A stretch of 64,000 nucleotides of DNA, taken from assembly GCF_900090045.1 (NCBI RefSeq), contig NC_041783.1:1199501-1263500 (forward strand), given 5' to 3'. Within the stretch, counting starts at the first letter, position 1. Each line of letters opens with the position of its first letter. A model generated the notes under the pieces. It did no database searches. It was not told the DNA's origin and was given only the letters and a program-made list of their open reading frames with translations. This stretch comes from Plasmodium malariae. Taxonomy: Eukaryota; Apicomplexa; Aconoidasida; Haemosporida; Plasmodiidae. The position numbers and the translations under genes are program-made. Shown piece after piece: positions 1 through 11,960 of this stretch.

Positions 1-395
1 ATAATATACAATACAGTTTCTTTTCGCGTGAAGTCCTAAATATGTATTTTAGTGGAATTTAAATAAAAAGAAAATAGAAAATTTCAACATATGTGTAATT
101 TACTTTTCGTGCAATTAAGCAGAAAAGCTGACAAGTTTATAAATTCTACTTAGGATTTTATACATACACACATATGAATTATAATTTACATTTATATGGG
201 GTAAAGAGTTTATAAAATTTTAAAGATTCTTATGCGGAGGAAAACCGTTCTAATTAGTTACAATTATAAAATAGCAATTTTTTTTTTATTGTTTTTCTTT
301 TCTTTTTCTAAATATATTATTAAAATGAAGTAAAAAACTTGTTCCATTCGTGTTTTCTAATGGTAAATATTACAAAAATATGTGTATATTCTTTT

Positions 396-428
<33 letters not shown>

Positions 429-2305
429 GCTTATAAATTTAATGTAATGTTTCTATAAAGATGATATGTATATTTCATAAATGGTAAAAAGTAGTAAATA
501 AAAAAAAAATATTTGTTAATTAAAGTTTTAGTTGAATTTCTCTTATTATTTTTTATTTTTAAATCATTTAGTTGATAATTTAAGCATTTTAGTTGTTAAG
601 TTAAACATTTTAGTTGATAAATTAAATATTTTTGTTCATAAATTAATTATTTTAGTTCATATGTGCAATGTTTTCTTTCATTAGATAACAAATGTGTGCT
701 TGGATTAAGTCATATTTTTTTCAGTAAAAATTTGATATAAAGCCAAACAACAAAAAAGCAAAATAGAACTTTGAGCAGAACATATCTGAATGTGCTCACT
801 CTAGAATGAAAAATGTTTCTTCTTTTTTTTTTTTTTTTTTCTTTAAAATTTTTGTCAAAACGTAAGGTTATTTATTAGTTAATTTTTCACTTTTGTATTT
901 TTATACTTATAGATACTCTCAAAATGTTCAGCAATTATATTTACACAATAATTTTTTGTAAAAATCTAATAAACAATTTTCCTAATATGTATTCACATAC
1001 ATTGTTGCACTTTTTTTTTTTTTTTTTTTTTTTTTCTCAAAAAAGTATCTATAAAATTAAAATTTACTTTTTGAAATTAAAACACGAGGAAAAGGGAAAA
1101 AAAAAAAATTAAAAAGAGAAAAACTTCAGATGAGATAAGAAAATAAAAAAGTTGTAACAAAGAAAAAAAAAAAAAAAAAGGGGAATACAACTTTGGAGGA
1201 AGCAAGGGAAGTTCCCTCTTTATACATATTTTTGAAAAGCAGAAATATGGCGCAACTGGATTAATGGCATAAAATATATACACATATGTGTATGCGTATG
1301 TTCATCTGAACATATGTATATATATGTATGTACATTTGTGTATAGGTATATATATGTGCTCTTTGCCCCCCGCTCAAACGAGTATCAACAAAAAGGAAAA
1401 AAAGTATATATAAATTTCTGTAAGAGTTGCTTCCTTTTACAAACTAAAAAACTTAATGCTACTCTTTTAATAAACAACGGAAGGCATAGAAAAATATGCG
1501 CAAAAAAAAAAAAAAAAAAAGCAAATGAAAGCACAGCAAATTAAATTAAAGTAAAAGATTTTAATTCTGTAAAATATGCTCTAATGTTTTTTAAAAAATA
1601 AGCTGCTAATCCTTTTTGTTTGGACACCTTTTCGGAGAATTTCCAATTTTGTAAAAGTTAACAACAGATTTCTGTTTTGTATAAATTTGTAAAGTTTTCT
1701 TATCTGTTGCTTTTGTTAAAGCTTTTTTCCTTTTTCAATATATTTTTTTTTTTATTTTTAAACTAACGATATGGAAACAAAGCTAGATTGGTACGTTATA
1801 TAAATGAACATTCTCATATTAACATCAAGGCTTTATTTTCAGGGGAAAAAAAAAAGAGATTAAAAAAAGAGAAATATTATGCATAAGCCATATTTTATTT
1901 GATTAACAGCTTAGTTAATAAAAAAAAAAAAAAAAAAAAAATGAAAAATTGAGGGATGATAGATAGTATGCTTTTTCTACATAATAATGGAATAGAAAGA
2001 TGCGATAAATATATTTTATTCCCTTTTAATAATAAAAAGATTCGAAGAGGAGAAGATTTTCTTTGCTTTATTCGTATTTGCAAGTAGATTAATTATTAAG
2101 AGCAAAGGTTTATTAACCTGGAAAAATAGAACATTCGGCAGCTGGAAAAATAAAATAAACTGCCGGCTTTAAAGGCGTACCAGAAGTTTAACATAAGTAT
2201 GTATATCAAATACATGTGCGTATATACATGTATATATGTACACGCACGTATGTTCATGTGTTAACTTGTGCGTATATTAATTTTAGCTTGTTTTAATTAC
2301 TCATA
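1..2305. other. Intergenic, no gene recognised
   Basis: I see no convincing gene here. The stretch is AT-rich with poly-T/poly-A runs near 398-426, 822-840, 1010-1035, 1502-1520 and 1921-1940. A slightly GC-richer patch at 2130-2190 lies about 120 bases before the XTBD gene and is probably its 5' leader or promoter. Short open frames here are low-complexity and unconvincing. Confidence 0.5.
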
Positions 2306-2587
2306 ATGTCAGAAGATCAAATCAAAATGAACGATGAAAATATGACGAAAGAAGAAAGAGAAGTTTTAATTGAGGCAAATACAAAAAAGGAATGGGAGTC
2401 CAACGGGCAGTGGTTAAAAAGAAAAGAATTTCTTTTAAAAATGTTAAAATATCACAAAAAGAATAATGTTAAAATTGATGTAGATAAGTTTTCAAAAATG
2501 GGTCATATATTTTACAACATGAAATACCTTAGCTGTACCTATAGCTCGCAGGTTGTAGATGAAATGAACAAATACCAAGATAGTTGA
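2306..2587 (+). CDS. Small XTBD (XRN2-binding) domain protein, 93 aa
   Basis: A short intact single-exon protein that I read as an XTBD domain, the fold that CDKN2AIP, CDKN2AIPNL and nematode PAXT-1 use to bind the nuclear 5'-3' exoribonuclease XRN2. The diagnostic spacing is visible. A W..R.EFLLKML helix lies at about residues 35-47. It is followed by DKFSKMG, an aromatic-asparagine turn (FYNMKYL) and a C.Y..QVVDEM helix at about residues 72-88. The family pattern is W..R.eFL, then L.....N..flgC.Y...v...v. At 93 residues it is close to human CDKN2AIPNL and has no extra domain. The start is the ATG after a 5' AT-rich leader; the reading frame is compact and not low-complexity, unlike its flanks. 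The function (tethering or stabilising an XRN2-like nuclease in the nucleus) is inferred from the family. No neighbour supports or contradicts it. Confidence 0.7.
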   Translation: MSEDQIKMNDENMTKEEREVLIEANTKKEWESNGQWLKRKEFLLKMLKYHKKNNVKIDVDKFSKMGHIFYNMKYLSCTYSSQVVDEMNKYQDS

Positions 2588-3550
2588 TTCATCATGGGCA
2601 TGTACATGCATACATATATGCCTATATACCTATGTACATGCATATGCATATATATTATATTTTCTCATTTTAGTATTTGTATTCACGTTTAATAATATTA
2701 ACTAGTACTACCCCTATGGCTATTTATTTAACCAGAATTTTTTTTTTTTTTTTCTAGTTATAAAAATTTACAACATTTTAACCATCTCTTTTACTTTTAA
2801 GTTTTTATTTTTTTAAACATTCTAGAATTGTAATTAGGAGAAAACCTTTATGCACACATTACGTAGCACTTTGGGAAAAATATACTTCTTCTACTGCACA
2901 CTTGAACATTTAAAGTGGAAAAATGATCGCGCGTGGATGCTCATGCATGTGCAAACGTACGTAGAGTTGTACGTCAAATAAAGACCGCACATATTTGAAG
3001 CGAATACTGTTGTTGCAAAATGGGAATATTTTAAATAAGCTATTTTTTTCTTTTTTTTTTTTTTTTATACTATAGTTTGTTTCATTTTCATATGAGCAAA
3101 CAAAAATGCATGTATACACATATTATATGCACATTTGTAACGTCTTCACAACTAATAAGTAAATGAAAAAGATAAAAAAAAAAAAAAAAAAAAAATAGGT
3201 GCGACGATTCACTTGCGTATGAAAAAACCTACACATTTAACTATATTAAATGTCGTATGTCGAGCTAAAATGAACAATAACACTTGTGCATTGACATTAA
3301 AAAAAAAGCAAGACGAAGAGGGATAGGAAGATAAAAAAGATGAAGAAGTGGGGGAAGGAGGAGCTGACAAAGGATAAGAAGACGACGAATAAAGCATGCC
3401 AAAAAAACTGAAATTAAAAAAAAGTAAAAAAGTAAAAATGCTCAAAGGAGTAGGCGTATATGAAGCATATTTTAACCTTTGGCATGGATGGCAAACCACG
3501 AATTTCTCTTTAGCTCTCTCTCTGTGTGTAATTCTTTTCAAATTTGTATG
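2588..3550. other. Convergent intergenic region
   Basis: This is the 3' space between the + strand XTBD gene and the - strand ThrRS gene. It holds poly-T at 2741-2754 and 3050-3066 and poly-A at 3174-3195. A G/A-rich low-complexity stretch spans 3300-3440. No coding exon is supported; the 110-residue open frame on the - strand at 3209-3541 is S/P/F-rich noise. Confidence 0.5.
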
Positions 3551-6238
3551 TCACTGAAAGGGAATAATTTGGTTGAATTTGCACGAATTAACTTCAAGCA
3601 TTTCTTTAAATTTGTTTACAATATCATTAACTGAATAAACCTGTTGATTATTTGGGTCATCCCTATCTCGTACAGTGACCGTGTTTGTTGTCAATTCCTT
3701 TTCTCCAACGACAAGTATAAAATTAAACTGCTTCAACTGAGCCTCTCTAATTTTTTTATTTAATGTATTCATTGACGCATCTACATCTACATCAAAAAAG
3801 TTGTTATTCAAAGTTTCATATACATAATAAGCATACTTATTAAATTTATCGCTTACTGGTAAAACTATGGCTTGTCTTGGAGACAACCAAAAGGGCAGCT
3901 TACCGGCTGTATGTTCAATCAAAATTGCTACAAATCTTTCCACTGATCCTAGAATTGCTCTATGTATAATTACTGGTCTATCAAATCCCTTCTTCAATAA
4001 GTCATCTGATGCAGATTGCACCCCTCCACTGTAATTACCACACTCAAGGTTAGCCGCACGGTCATGGTTACCATCATCATTGTCATTACCGCCATCATAA
4101 CCATAATCTTTTTTGGTTTCTCCCCCTCCCGTAGAGCCATTTTCCAGGTCCGCGTGCTCCTTCTTCTCATTATCATCCTCAAGAACGCCAAAATCTTTAT
4201 TTTTATACTGCAAATTAAATCTAATGGGTAGCTGAAAATCCAGCTGTATTGTGCCACACTGATGGGTTCTGTTGATACTGTCCCTTACCAATATATCAAT
4301 TTTGGGTCCGTAAAAAGCTCCATCTCCTTCATTTAATTTCCATTCGACATTTACCGAATTTAAAGCATCTTTTAATGATTGTTCAGCAAAGTCCCATGTA
4401 GATATGTTTCCAATAAATTTCTTAGGTCGTGTTGATAAAAATAATTCATATTTAAAACCAAATAAATCATATACAAAGAAAAGAAAATGAAGTGTGTTTA
4501 CAACTTCTTTTGTTATTTGCTCAAAAGAGCAAAAGATATGTGCATCATCTTGTTGAAACCTTCTAACCCTAGTTAAACCACTCAAACTACCTGTTATTTC
4601 ATTTCTATGTAAGACACCAAAGTCGGCTAAACGTATGGGCAAAGAACGATAGGAAACATTCATTTGTTTAAACATAATACAATGACCTGGACAATTCATA
4701 GGTTTCATACCCCATTCTTTATTTTCTACATTAAATATGAACATACAATCTTTGTAATTTTGATAATGGCCAGAAGTTTTCCATAAATCGCAACTAAATA
4801 CATTTGGAGTTATTACCTCCTCATATTTTCTTAATCGATATTCTCTTCTCATAAAGTCGATTAGCTTATTAAATATTTTTGCTCCATTAGAAAACCAAAA
4901 TCCAGATCCTGGGGACATATCTTTTTCAAAAAAGAAAAAATTTAATTTTTTTCCTACATTTCTATGATCTCTTTTTTTTGCGTCTTCAAGAAATGTTAAG
5001 TAATCTGTGAGTTCATTTTTTTTTTGAAAAGATATACCATACACTCTTTGTAAACTATCATTATCTTTCTTTCCTAACCAATATGCAGATGAATTCTTTA
5101 ATACTTTAAAAGCTTTCACTTTCCCAGTATTTCTAATATGAGGACCTAAACATAAATCTATAAACTCTCCACATTTATATACAGAAGTTTTTTTATTATC
5201 TGGTATTTTTGATTTTATTAATTCTAATTTAAAAGGGTTATATTTAAATAGCTCTAATACTTCTTCCTTTGTACATACAACTTTTTCAAATTCCACATTT
5301 TCTTTTGTTAATTTGGCAAACTCATCTTCAATCCTTTTATAATGTTCATTACTGATAGCATAATTTCCTAAAAATATATCATAATAAAATCCTTCACTTA
5401 ACGCAGGACCAATTGTTAAGTACCCTCCAAATATTTTCTCTAAACTGCTACCTAATATGTGTGCAGATGAATGCCAGAAGATCTTCTTTGCTTCTTCATG
5501 TTCAATATTCAGAAACTCAATTTTGCAATTTCCTATTAGAGGCACGTTCATATCCCACAGCATGGGAGTACGTCCCCCACTACAGTGTTTATTCTCTGCA
5601 CTGTTTCCACTGTCGTTGCCATTGCCACTTCCACTCACGTTGCTGTTTTCCTCTGCATCCTCTATATCACATAATTCCAGGTCTACTTTCTCTAAATATG
5701 TAATTTTTGACACTATGGAATCCTCAGCTAGCTTTTTTGAAATCGAGCTAGCTATATGAAAAGGAGTTGTAACATGACATTCTCCAACCCTGATAGATCC
5801 ATCCAGTAGTTCTATGTTTATATTCTTTTTAAAATGTTCATCATTTTTTATTTGTAATTCTGTATCCAGCCTTTTTTTCTCTTTTAACTCATTATATTTT
5901 GCTAATCTTTCTTTAATATATGCAGGATTCTCTCCGACAAGCACAGCTTTTTTTAAGCCCTCCATCATATTTACGTTAAAATTATTGGGATGTATAGGAT
6001 TTCCAAATGAATAGCAACTAAACTTAATAATCTTTTTTTTCTTCCTTTTAAATGTATTCCAATTCGTCAATTTGTTTATATTAATAAAATTTTTCAAAAA
6101 ATATATCGAACGATGCTTTTTCACCGTATTTAGTAAGCTACTACTGTTTTTCTTTACAGATGATATGAACAACAAATTTTTTATGTTAATACAAATGTTC
6201 GTAACGATTAGGCAAAGGATCATACTTATTTTTTTCAT
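3551..6238 (-). CDS. ThrRS: Threonyl-tRNA synthetase, leader-bearing
   Basis: Class II aminoacyl-tRNA synthetase that charges tRNA-Thr, 895 aa in one exon. A hydrophobic signal-like segment (about residues 5-27) and a basic S/N/K-rich stretch to about 60 look like a bipartite apicoplast leader. Next come a TGS domain (about 145-245, interrupted by an S/G/N insert) and the editing domain with HSSAHILG at about 254. The catalytic core has the MNCPGHC zinc/active-site motif near 513, motif 2 (LHRNEITG..., RVRRFQQDD) near 545-570 and motif 3 (GSVERF) near 763. A C-terminal anticodon-binding domain starts at about 785 (SPRQAIVLPV). A G/D/N-rich insert of about 55 residues precedes IIHRAILGS. The ATG at 6238 is the only one giving the full leader. 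Plasmodium is thought to use one ThrRS gene for cytosol and apicoplast, so alternative starts are possible. Confidence 0.96.
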   Translation of the reverse strand: MKKISMILCLIVTNICINIKNLLFISSVKKNSSSLLNTVKKHRSIYFLKNFININKLTNWNTFKRKKKKIIKFSCYSFGNPIHPNNFNVNMMEGLKKAVLVGENPAYIKERLAKYNELKEKKRLDTELQIKNDEHFKKNINIELLDGSIRVGECHVTTPFHIASSISKKLAEDSIVSKITYLEKVDLELCDIEDAEENSNVSGSGNGNDSGNSAENKHCSGGRTPMLWDMNVPLIGNCKIEFLNIEHEEAKKIFWHSSAHILGSSLEKIFGGYLTIGPALSEGFYYDIFLGNYAISNEHYKRIEDEFAKLTKENVEFEKVVCTKEEVLELFKYNPFKLELIKSKIPDNKKTSVYKCGEFIDLCLGPHIRNTGKVKAFKVLKNSSAYWLGKKDNDSLQRVYGISFQKKNELTDYLTFLEDAKKRDHRNVGKKLNFFFFEKDMSPGSGFWFSNGAKIFNKLIDFMRREYRLRKYEEVITPNVFSCDLWKTSGHYQNYKDCMFIFNVENKEWGMKPMNCPGHCIMFKQMNVSYRSLPIRLADFGVLHRNEITGSLSGLTRVRRFQQDDAHIFCSFEQITKEVVNTLHFLFFVYDLFGFKYELFLSTRPKKFIGNISTWDFAEQSLKDALNSVNVEWKLNEGDGAFYGPKIDILVRDSINRTHQCGTIQLDFQLPIRFNLQYKNKDFGVLEDDNEKKEHADLENGSTGGGETKKDYGYDGGNDNDDGNHDRAANLECGNYSGGVQSASDDLLKKGFDRPVIIHRAILGSVERFVAILIEHTAGKLPFWLSPRQAIVLPVSDKFNKYAYYVYETLNNNFFDVDVDASMNTLNKKIREAQLKQFNFILVVGEKELTTNTVTVRDRDDPNNQQVYSVNDIVNKFKEMLEVNSCKFNQIIPFQ

Positions 6239-7549
6239 TCATATTTTTACCAATCAAAATGTAAATAGAACAAGAGCTGAGGAAAAGATGAAAAAATGGA
6301 AAAGTTTATGATTTGTATCTTTTTTTCCTTTTTACTCACAGTCGCTTAGGCAAACGAGCTAAAATGTATGTACGTAGGTATATATGTATGTATGTATGCA
6401 TGTATGTATGTATATGTATGCACGTATATGTATGTACGTATGTATGTATGTATGTATGTATATGTATGCACGTATATGTATGCACGTATATGTATGTACG
6501 TATGTATGTATGTATATGTATGCACGTATATGTATGCACGTATATGTATGTACGTATGTATGTATGTATGTATATGTATGCACTTATATGTATGTACGCG
6601 TATGCGTGTGCATATATATGCATATATACAGTAAGCGTAATTATGCCAATCTCAAATGCATTTTTACATACAAAATTACAAAATGCTACACAAATTTAAA
6701 TCTCTAGCTTTTCAAAAATTACATATTGCATATATACATGGGCATATTTTTATTTGTTGCAAATATTCCCTTGTGTTAAACGTACGTATGAATTACATAG
6801 ATGTGTGTTCGATATTTTGTAAATTAAAATTTTCATGTTCTGCTTCGAAATTTCGCATTTTTATGTAAATGCCCTCACTTGCATAATTAAGAAAATCGGG
6901 CTTAAGAAATAAAGAAAGAAAATTTCGGTTGCGTCGAAATATGTGTATGAATAGAAATAGTGTATATAATTTTTATCTTTCATCATAGATGGAATCGAAA
7001 TTCTATTATGCTAAACACATTGTTAACAGTGTTGTTCTCGTTAAATATGCTTTTAAAAAAAATGGTCAAAGGGAAGAAAAAAATTTGAGTGTATATTAAA
7101 ATATATATATATATATATTTATATATTTATGTGTTTATATTTATATGAATATATTTATATGAATATATTTATATGCATAACGTATGTATAAATCATTTTG
7201 AAAATACGTGCTTGGGCACATCTTGCAGCATGAGGACAAATAACTTGTAAGATTATGGTAAAAAAGTTACTTGGTGTTTTTCTTTTTTTTTTTTATTAAA
7301 TATTGCAAAAAAAAAATAATAAAAATGAAAAAAGGCACAAAAAGAACAACATATGCGCAAATTAAAAACCCCCAATGGACAGAAATAAAAAGGAGCTAAA
7401 ATTAAAAATTTATACTCGCGTATACAAAAACAACATATTGTATATATTTATTATATGCATATCCTCGTACGTACAAGCAACTATCACGTAATGAGCATAT
7501 AATTTATTTAAAATTTAAAACTCCCACAAATTTTACTCATAATTAGGAG
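6239..7549. other. ThrRS upstream region and ATG7 3' flank
   Basis: This is the 5' region of ThrRS and the 3' flank of ATG7, both on the - strand. It is dominated by the GTAT/GTAC microsatellite (separate entry), followed by AT-rich DNA with ATAT repeats near 7100-7170. No exon is supported. Confidence 0.5.
6364..6640. repeat. GTAT/GTAC microsatellite upstream of ThrRS
   Basis: Imperfect tetranucleotide array of atgt and acgt units with interspersed atatgtatgcacgt blocks. It is a higher-order repeat in which a roughly 50-60 bp block recurs at least three times. It lies 125-400 bases upstream of the ThrRS start, where promoter or 5' UTR sequence is expected. Open frames on both strands (YVCMYVC, HTYIHTY) are by-products of the tetranucleotide period. 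Confidence 0.9.
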
Positions 7550-10500
7550 TTAGTCCAGGAGAATTACATCATTTTCCTGTACTTTTAATTGACCTATATT
7601 TGTAACTCTTTCTAGTACTAGACTATCACTAATAACCTAAAAAAAAAAAAAGAAGGCACGAAACAAAATTATGAACAAGGAATAAAATGGGGAAAAATTA
7701 TGAACAAGGAATAAAATGGGGAAAAATTATGAACAAGGAATAAAATGGGGAAAAAATTATGAACATGGAATAAAATGGGGAAAAAATTATGAACATGGAA
7801 TAAAATGGTAAAAAAATTATGAACAAGGAATAAAATGGGAAAAAAATATGAACAAGGAATAAAATGGGGAAAAAATTATGAACAAGGAATAAAATGGGGA
7901 AAAAATTATGAACAAGGAATAAAATGGGGAAAAAATTATGAACAAGGAATAAAATGGGGAAAAAATTATGAACAAGGAATAAAATGGGGAAAAAATTATG
8001 AACATGGAATAAAATGGTAAAAAAATTATGAACAAGGAATAAAATGGGGAAAAAATTATGAACATGGAATAAAATGGTAAAAAAATTATGAACAAGGAAT
8101 AAAATGGGGAAAAAAAATGGCTATGCAAAAGGCAATATATATATATATATATGTATGTACACATGTGCATAACACTGTGAGCAATTGCAGAAATGTAGGA
8201 CAAAATGCGTTAAGTCTAGGAAAATTCATATGAATGCGCATTTCTTCATTTTATTCGAAAGTAATTTTCGTGCAAACATTTTTGATGAAGTCCATTTTGT
8301 CTTCTTGATAAAGTGAAATAACGTTCTCCGAACAGCACAGGCATTTTTCAAATGCATGGCTAAACAGCTTTTTGATCGAAAAATTTGCTAAATTGAATGT
8401 AAGTATATGAGGAGTGGCACCCAAACAGGAAATGAATGAATTTGAAAGGTTCGTTTTTTTAGTTTCATCATTATTTACAGATTTGTTGTTACTGTCATAG
8501 TTATAAATATACTGATCTTGGTCTGAGTGTGGGGCAAAAAAATAGAGAGGATGTTGAGTTAAGGATATTAATAATTCTGTAGACATGGCACTACTAATAG
8601 TGCTTATTCCGCTCCTAGTGACGGTACATTTTTCATCCAACGTTCTGTAAGTTAACGAATCGGATGGAGAATGCATATCATTGCAGAAATAACAAGCAGC
8701 TTTAAAATATAAAAATGAATGTCTTAGAACAAGAAAGGAATCAAATCCAATAGCTACTGTTATACCTAGGGGAGGCATTTTCGGTAATTTTTTTACATTG
8801 GTAAGAATATTATTATAAAATGTGTTCCTATCAAAATTGCCTTCGTTTGATAAACCACTCTTTTTATATACATTTGTATGATATGTATAGGTAACATGGT
8901 CTGTATATGCAATATGAGTATTAGTATCGGAAGTAGTATCCGAATGGACTACTTGTTTGGGGGTATCATGTGTTACAATTTTTCTTATTTCTTTCAAACA
9001 GTTGTATTGCTTTTCTGCTATTAAGAGACATGGAAAATATCTCGATTCTTTTGAATCCGTTAATAAAAAAACCACGTCATGATTTTCAATTAACTCGTCT
9101 AATTCTTTCATTTTATTCTCTATATTTTTATCCTTTAAATAATTTAAATGCCCCGGCATAGGAATATCCATAACCTTAGCAGTAATATTTATGTCAGGTG
9201 AAATTTTTAATAAATTATTTTTAGCAGCAATACATTTATACTCACCCAAATTGCCATACCGTTCTGCATCTGCAATGGTATATAAGTACTGTCTACTTAC
9301 ATTAGAATAAGAGACACGTGCATTGTCAATAAATGTAAAATTCTGTATTCCCCAAGATACACAGTTTCTAGCAACCATGCAACCTAATGTACCTAGTCCT
9401 ATAATTAATATTTTCAATTTTTTAATTTTTTCAAATTTTAAATCTTTTAAAATTTTCCATTTTATCAATTTTATATTTAATTCTACAGATATTCTTTGAA
9501 TTGTATTTTTATTTAAGAAATCGTTCAAATTTATAACATAAATTATGCTTTGTTTTTTTGTTCCATGTATTACTTTTTCATAAGTTTTCCAGCCTGATAT
9601 TATTTCATACTTCGAATTGTTCCTCATAATATGCTTATTCGAGTTGGATGAAATCAAAATGGAGCAAGATGATGTGTTTTTATCCTTACTCTTTTCCCTG
9701 TTTTCCAATTTTGTATTAACTGATAAATCTAATTTTGCAGTACATTCAAAGGAACAATTTGTCATTAGGTTTATACTTCTAATGTCGGTATCTCCATAGG
9801 TACATTTTTCATCTCTGCTGAAATTAAGTTTCTTTGGTCCCTCTTCAAAACTGTGCTTGTTTGGAAACTTAATTTTAAATATAGACGAATTTAAGAAATA
9901 TTTAACCAGTGGTTTCTTTTCATTTATAATTTCGAATGCCTTAGTTGCGTTTGAATCTATTGCAGTAGCAGTATTACATGTAATCCCATTACACACATTC
10001 GTATTATCATTAAATGAAGAAGTATTTCCAGTAGTTTTACCAATAAGGGACTTATCAATATCGTCCATGTTCATACAAACAAAAATACTGTTATTTGTGT
10101 GTATGGATTCTCTATCTTTACACTCTTCTTTTTTCATCGTAGAGTATTCATTTATGCATCCATTTGAATTGTTTTTATTTATATTGGTATAATTCACTTT
10201 GCAAATGTTTGACACGTAGGGAGATGTATAATCTCTGTTATTTGTATTTACCCCCCTTATATTATGTATAGGATATATCCATAATAATTCTTTTTCCATA
10301 TTAAATTTACACACACATTCGTCAGATAATAAAGAAAGGTCTCTAAAAGCTAATAAATCTATTTCGAAATTATATAATTCGTATTTTTTTGAAAAAAAAT
10401 ATAAGAAGTTTCTAAAGTCCCAACCCAAAGAATTATGTGTGTAATTGGGGTCAATCACACATATGTATAAATCAAAAATATCCTTTTTAATATTTTTTAA

Positions 10501-11868
10501 TACTCTATCTTTTGAATTTTTGATGTCTTCTTTCAACTCGCTTAAGCAGGTTATGGGGAGGATTACCATATCGAGGTTTTGACACAGTTCACTAACGCAG
10601 TTATCCTCCCGTTTCTCCTCCCCTTCCTCCTTCCGTTTTTTCCATTCCTCTTTCTTCCATTCATTCATGTGGCCCCTATTTCCTTTCCCCCAATTGATGC
10701 TAGACAAATATTCAAACAACTTTTTAAAGTTATTTATTTGGTAAAATTCTTTCTCTCTTTTACTGCGAACGGCTCTACCGTTAGTGTACAAGCACATGTT
10801 GTATAAACATGTGCTATAATATTGTGTATAGTTAAATTTACGAATAGTATTATTATTACTGTCAAATTTGAGTAAAAGAAATATATTAGATTTTATGAAC
10901 ATTTTAAAATTATCAAAATATGTATCAATATTATAGGACAAATAAAGCAAATCTGTAATGTTAAACCCTCTCTTATCATTATTTAAATACAATGTTCTTG
11001 AATCTATGTAAAAAAATATTCTTTCAAATGGTGTTATTAACTTATAATCTTCATCAGGTTTTATAATAGGATTTGCTATACTATAGTAACATATGAACGT
11101 TTTTAAGTCCAAGTAACTCAATATCAAGTATTTGTTTATTTTTTCAAAAAAATTTAATTCACCTGCTTTATATTCCCAAAAAGAGTCATCATATATACTC
11201 TCCTCCTTTCTGCCTTCCTTACTTCTTTCGACACAATTATGCTCTTTTAAATATGACCTTATATCATTCAAGGCATAGTTAATATGCTCATTCCTTTTAG
11301 CATTTAAAAATTCTTCTAACGTATTGAAGTTTAACAAAACTCCCAAATATTTTTTGTTATATCTGTTTATTTTTATCTCTCTTCGACTCCTATGCATTTG
11401 TGCAATATAGTTTTCTTTCACTTCCTCCATGGTTTCTTCAGATCCTTCCCCTGCTTCTTTCACTCCTTCCCCCGCTTCTTTTACTACTTCCCCTATTCCT
11501 CTTTCTATTTTTTCTTCCTCTTTTTCTATGTATTTCTCATCGCCAGTAAATGACTTTTTGTTAACCTCTACTGTACTCACATAAATATGAGGGTATTCCA
11601 ATTCCGTTATAGTTGCATTTTCCTGAGTTCTATTATACTTATGCATTGTTTTTGTTTTATTTACATATGTACTTGAAATCAAATTAACGTAATCACTCTT
11701 TAACTTATAAACATTCGTTTTCTTTTCATGCAATTTTATAAAAAATGATATGTCTATTTTAAATTCGTTGTAGCAGTGTTTTAAAATTTGGACCCCTTCT
11801 ATTTCTGCTGGGTTATGTATGTCAAACTCCCTCAAACTACGTGCATTTGGGTGGTTGGAGGTATCCAT
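7550..11868 (-). CDS. ATG7: ATG7, E1-like enzyme of the ATG8 system, two exons
   Basis: E1-like activating enzyme that adenylates ATG8 and passes it to ATG3; in Plasmodium ATG8 conjugation serves the apicoplast. Exon 1 is 11868-8278. The ATG at 11868 (MDTSNHPN) is preferred over an upstream in-frame one whose extension is only Y/I repeats. Exon 2 is 7636-7550 and encodes 28 residues and the stop. Total is about 1,225 aa. Visible features are the N-domain motif DPNYTHNSLGWDFRNFL, the nucleotide-binding GLGTLGC near 820, CYFCND, and RTLDEKCTVTRSG with catalytic Cys about 1081. CLCC follows near the C-terminus. Exon 2 (VISDSLVLERVTNIGQLKV) aligns with the ATG7 tail after FIKN, which fixes the splice; the donor is a weak GTTTGC and both exons meet in phase 0. 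N- and S-rich inserts explain the length, roughly twice the usual. Confidence 0.92.
7664..8117. repeat. 29-30 bp minisatellite filling the ATG7 intron
   Basis: About fifteen tandem copies of a 29-30 bp unit (gaacaaggaataaaatgggg plus an A-run and ttat). The variants are one base in an A-run, gaacatgg for gaacaagg, and gtaa for ggga. The array occupies most of the 641-base ATG7 intron (7637-8277). Because the unit is mostly 30 bp it leaves open frames on both strands, such as a repeated GKNYEQGIKW, but these have no start context and are not genes. Confidence 0.93.
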
Positions 11869-11906
11869 TATGTTCCCGTAAAAAGCGCGCACACGCATAT
11901 ATACAT

Positions 11907-11960
<54 letters not shown>

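Noticed and set aside
1771..1915. Possible 27-codon two-exon gene (METKLDW joined to GKKKEIKK) with a 52-base intron
   Set aside because: Very short intron, Lys-rich low complexity, no family; likely coincidence in AT-rich DNA.
2130..2170. Possible hairpin cggcag ... ctgccg upstream of the XTBD gene
   Set aside because: Only six base pairs with an 18-base loop; not enough to call a regulatory RNA.
6313..6707. Overlapping Y/V/C/M- and H/T/Y/I-rich open frames on both strands
   Set aside because: They are produced by the GTAT/GTAC microsatellite, whose period keeps all frames open; no family or start context.
7817..8203. Repetitive F/S/Y/L and GKNYEQGIKW open frames
   Set aside because: By-products of the 30-bp intronic minisatellite of ATG7.
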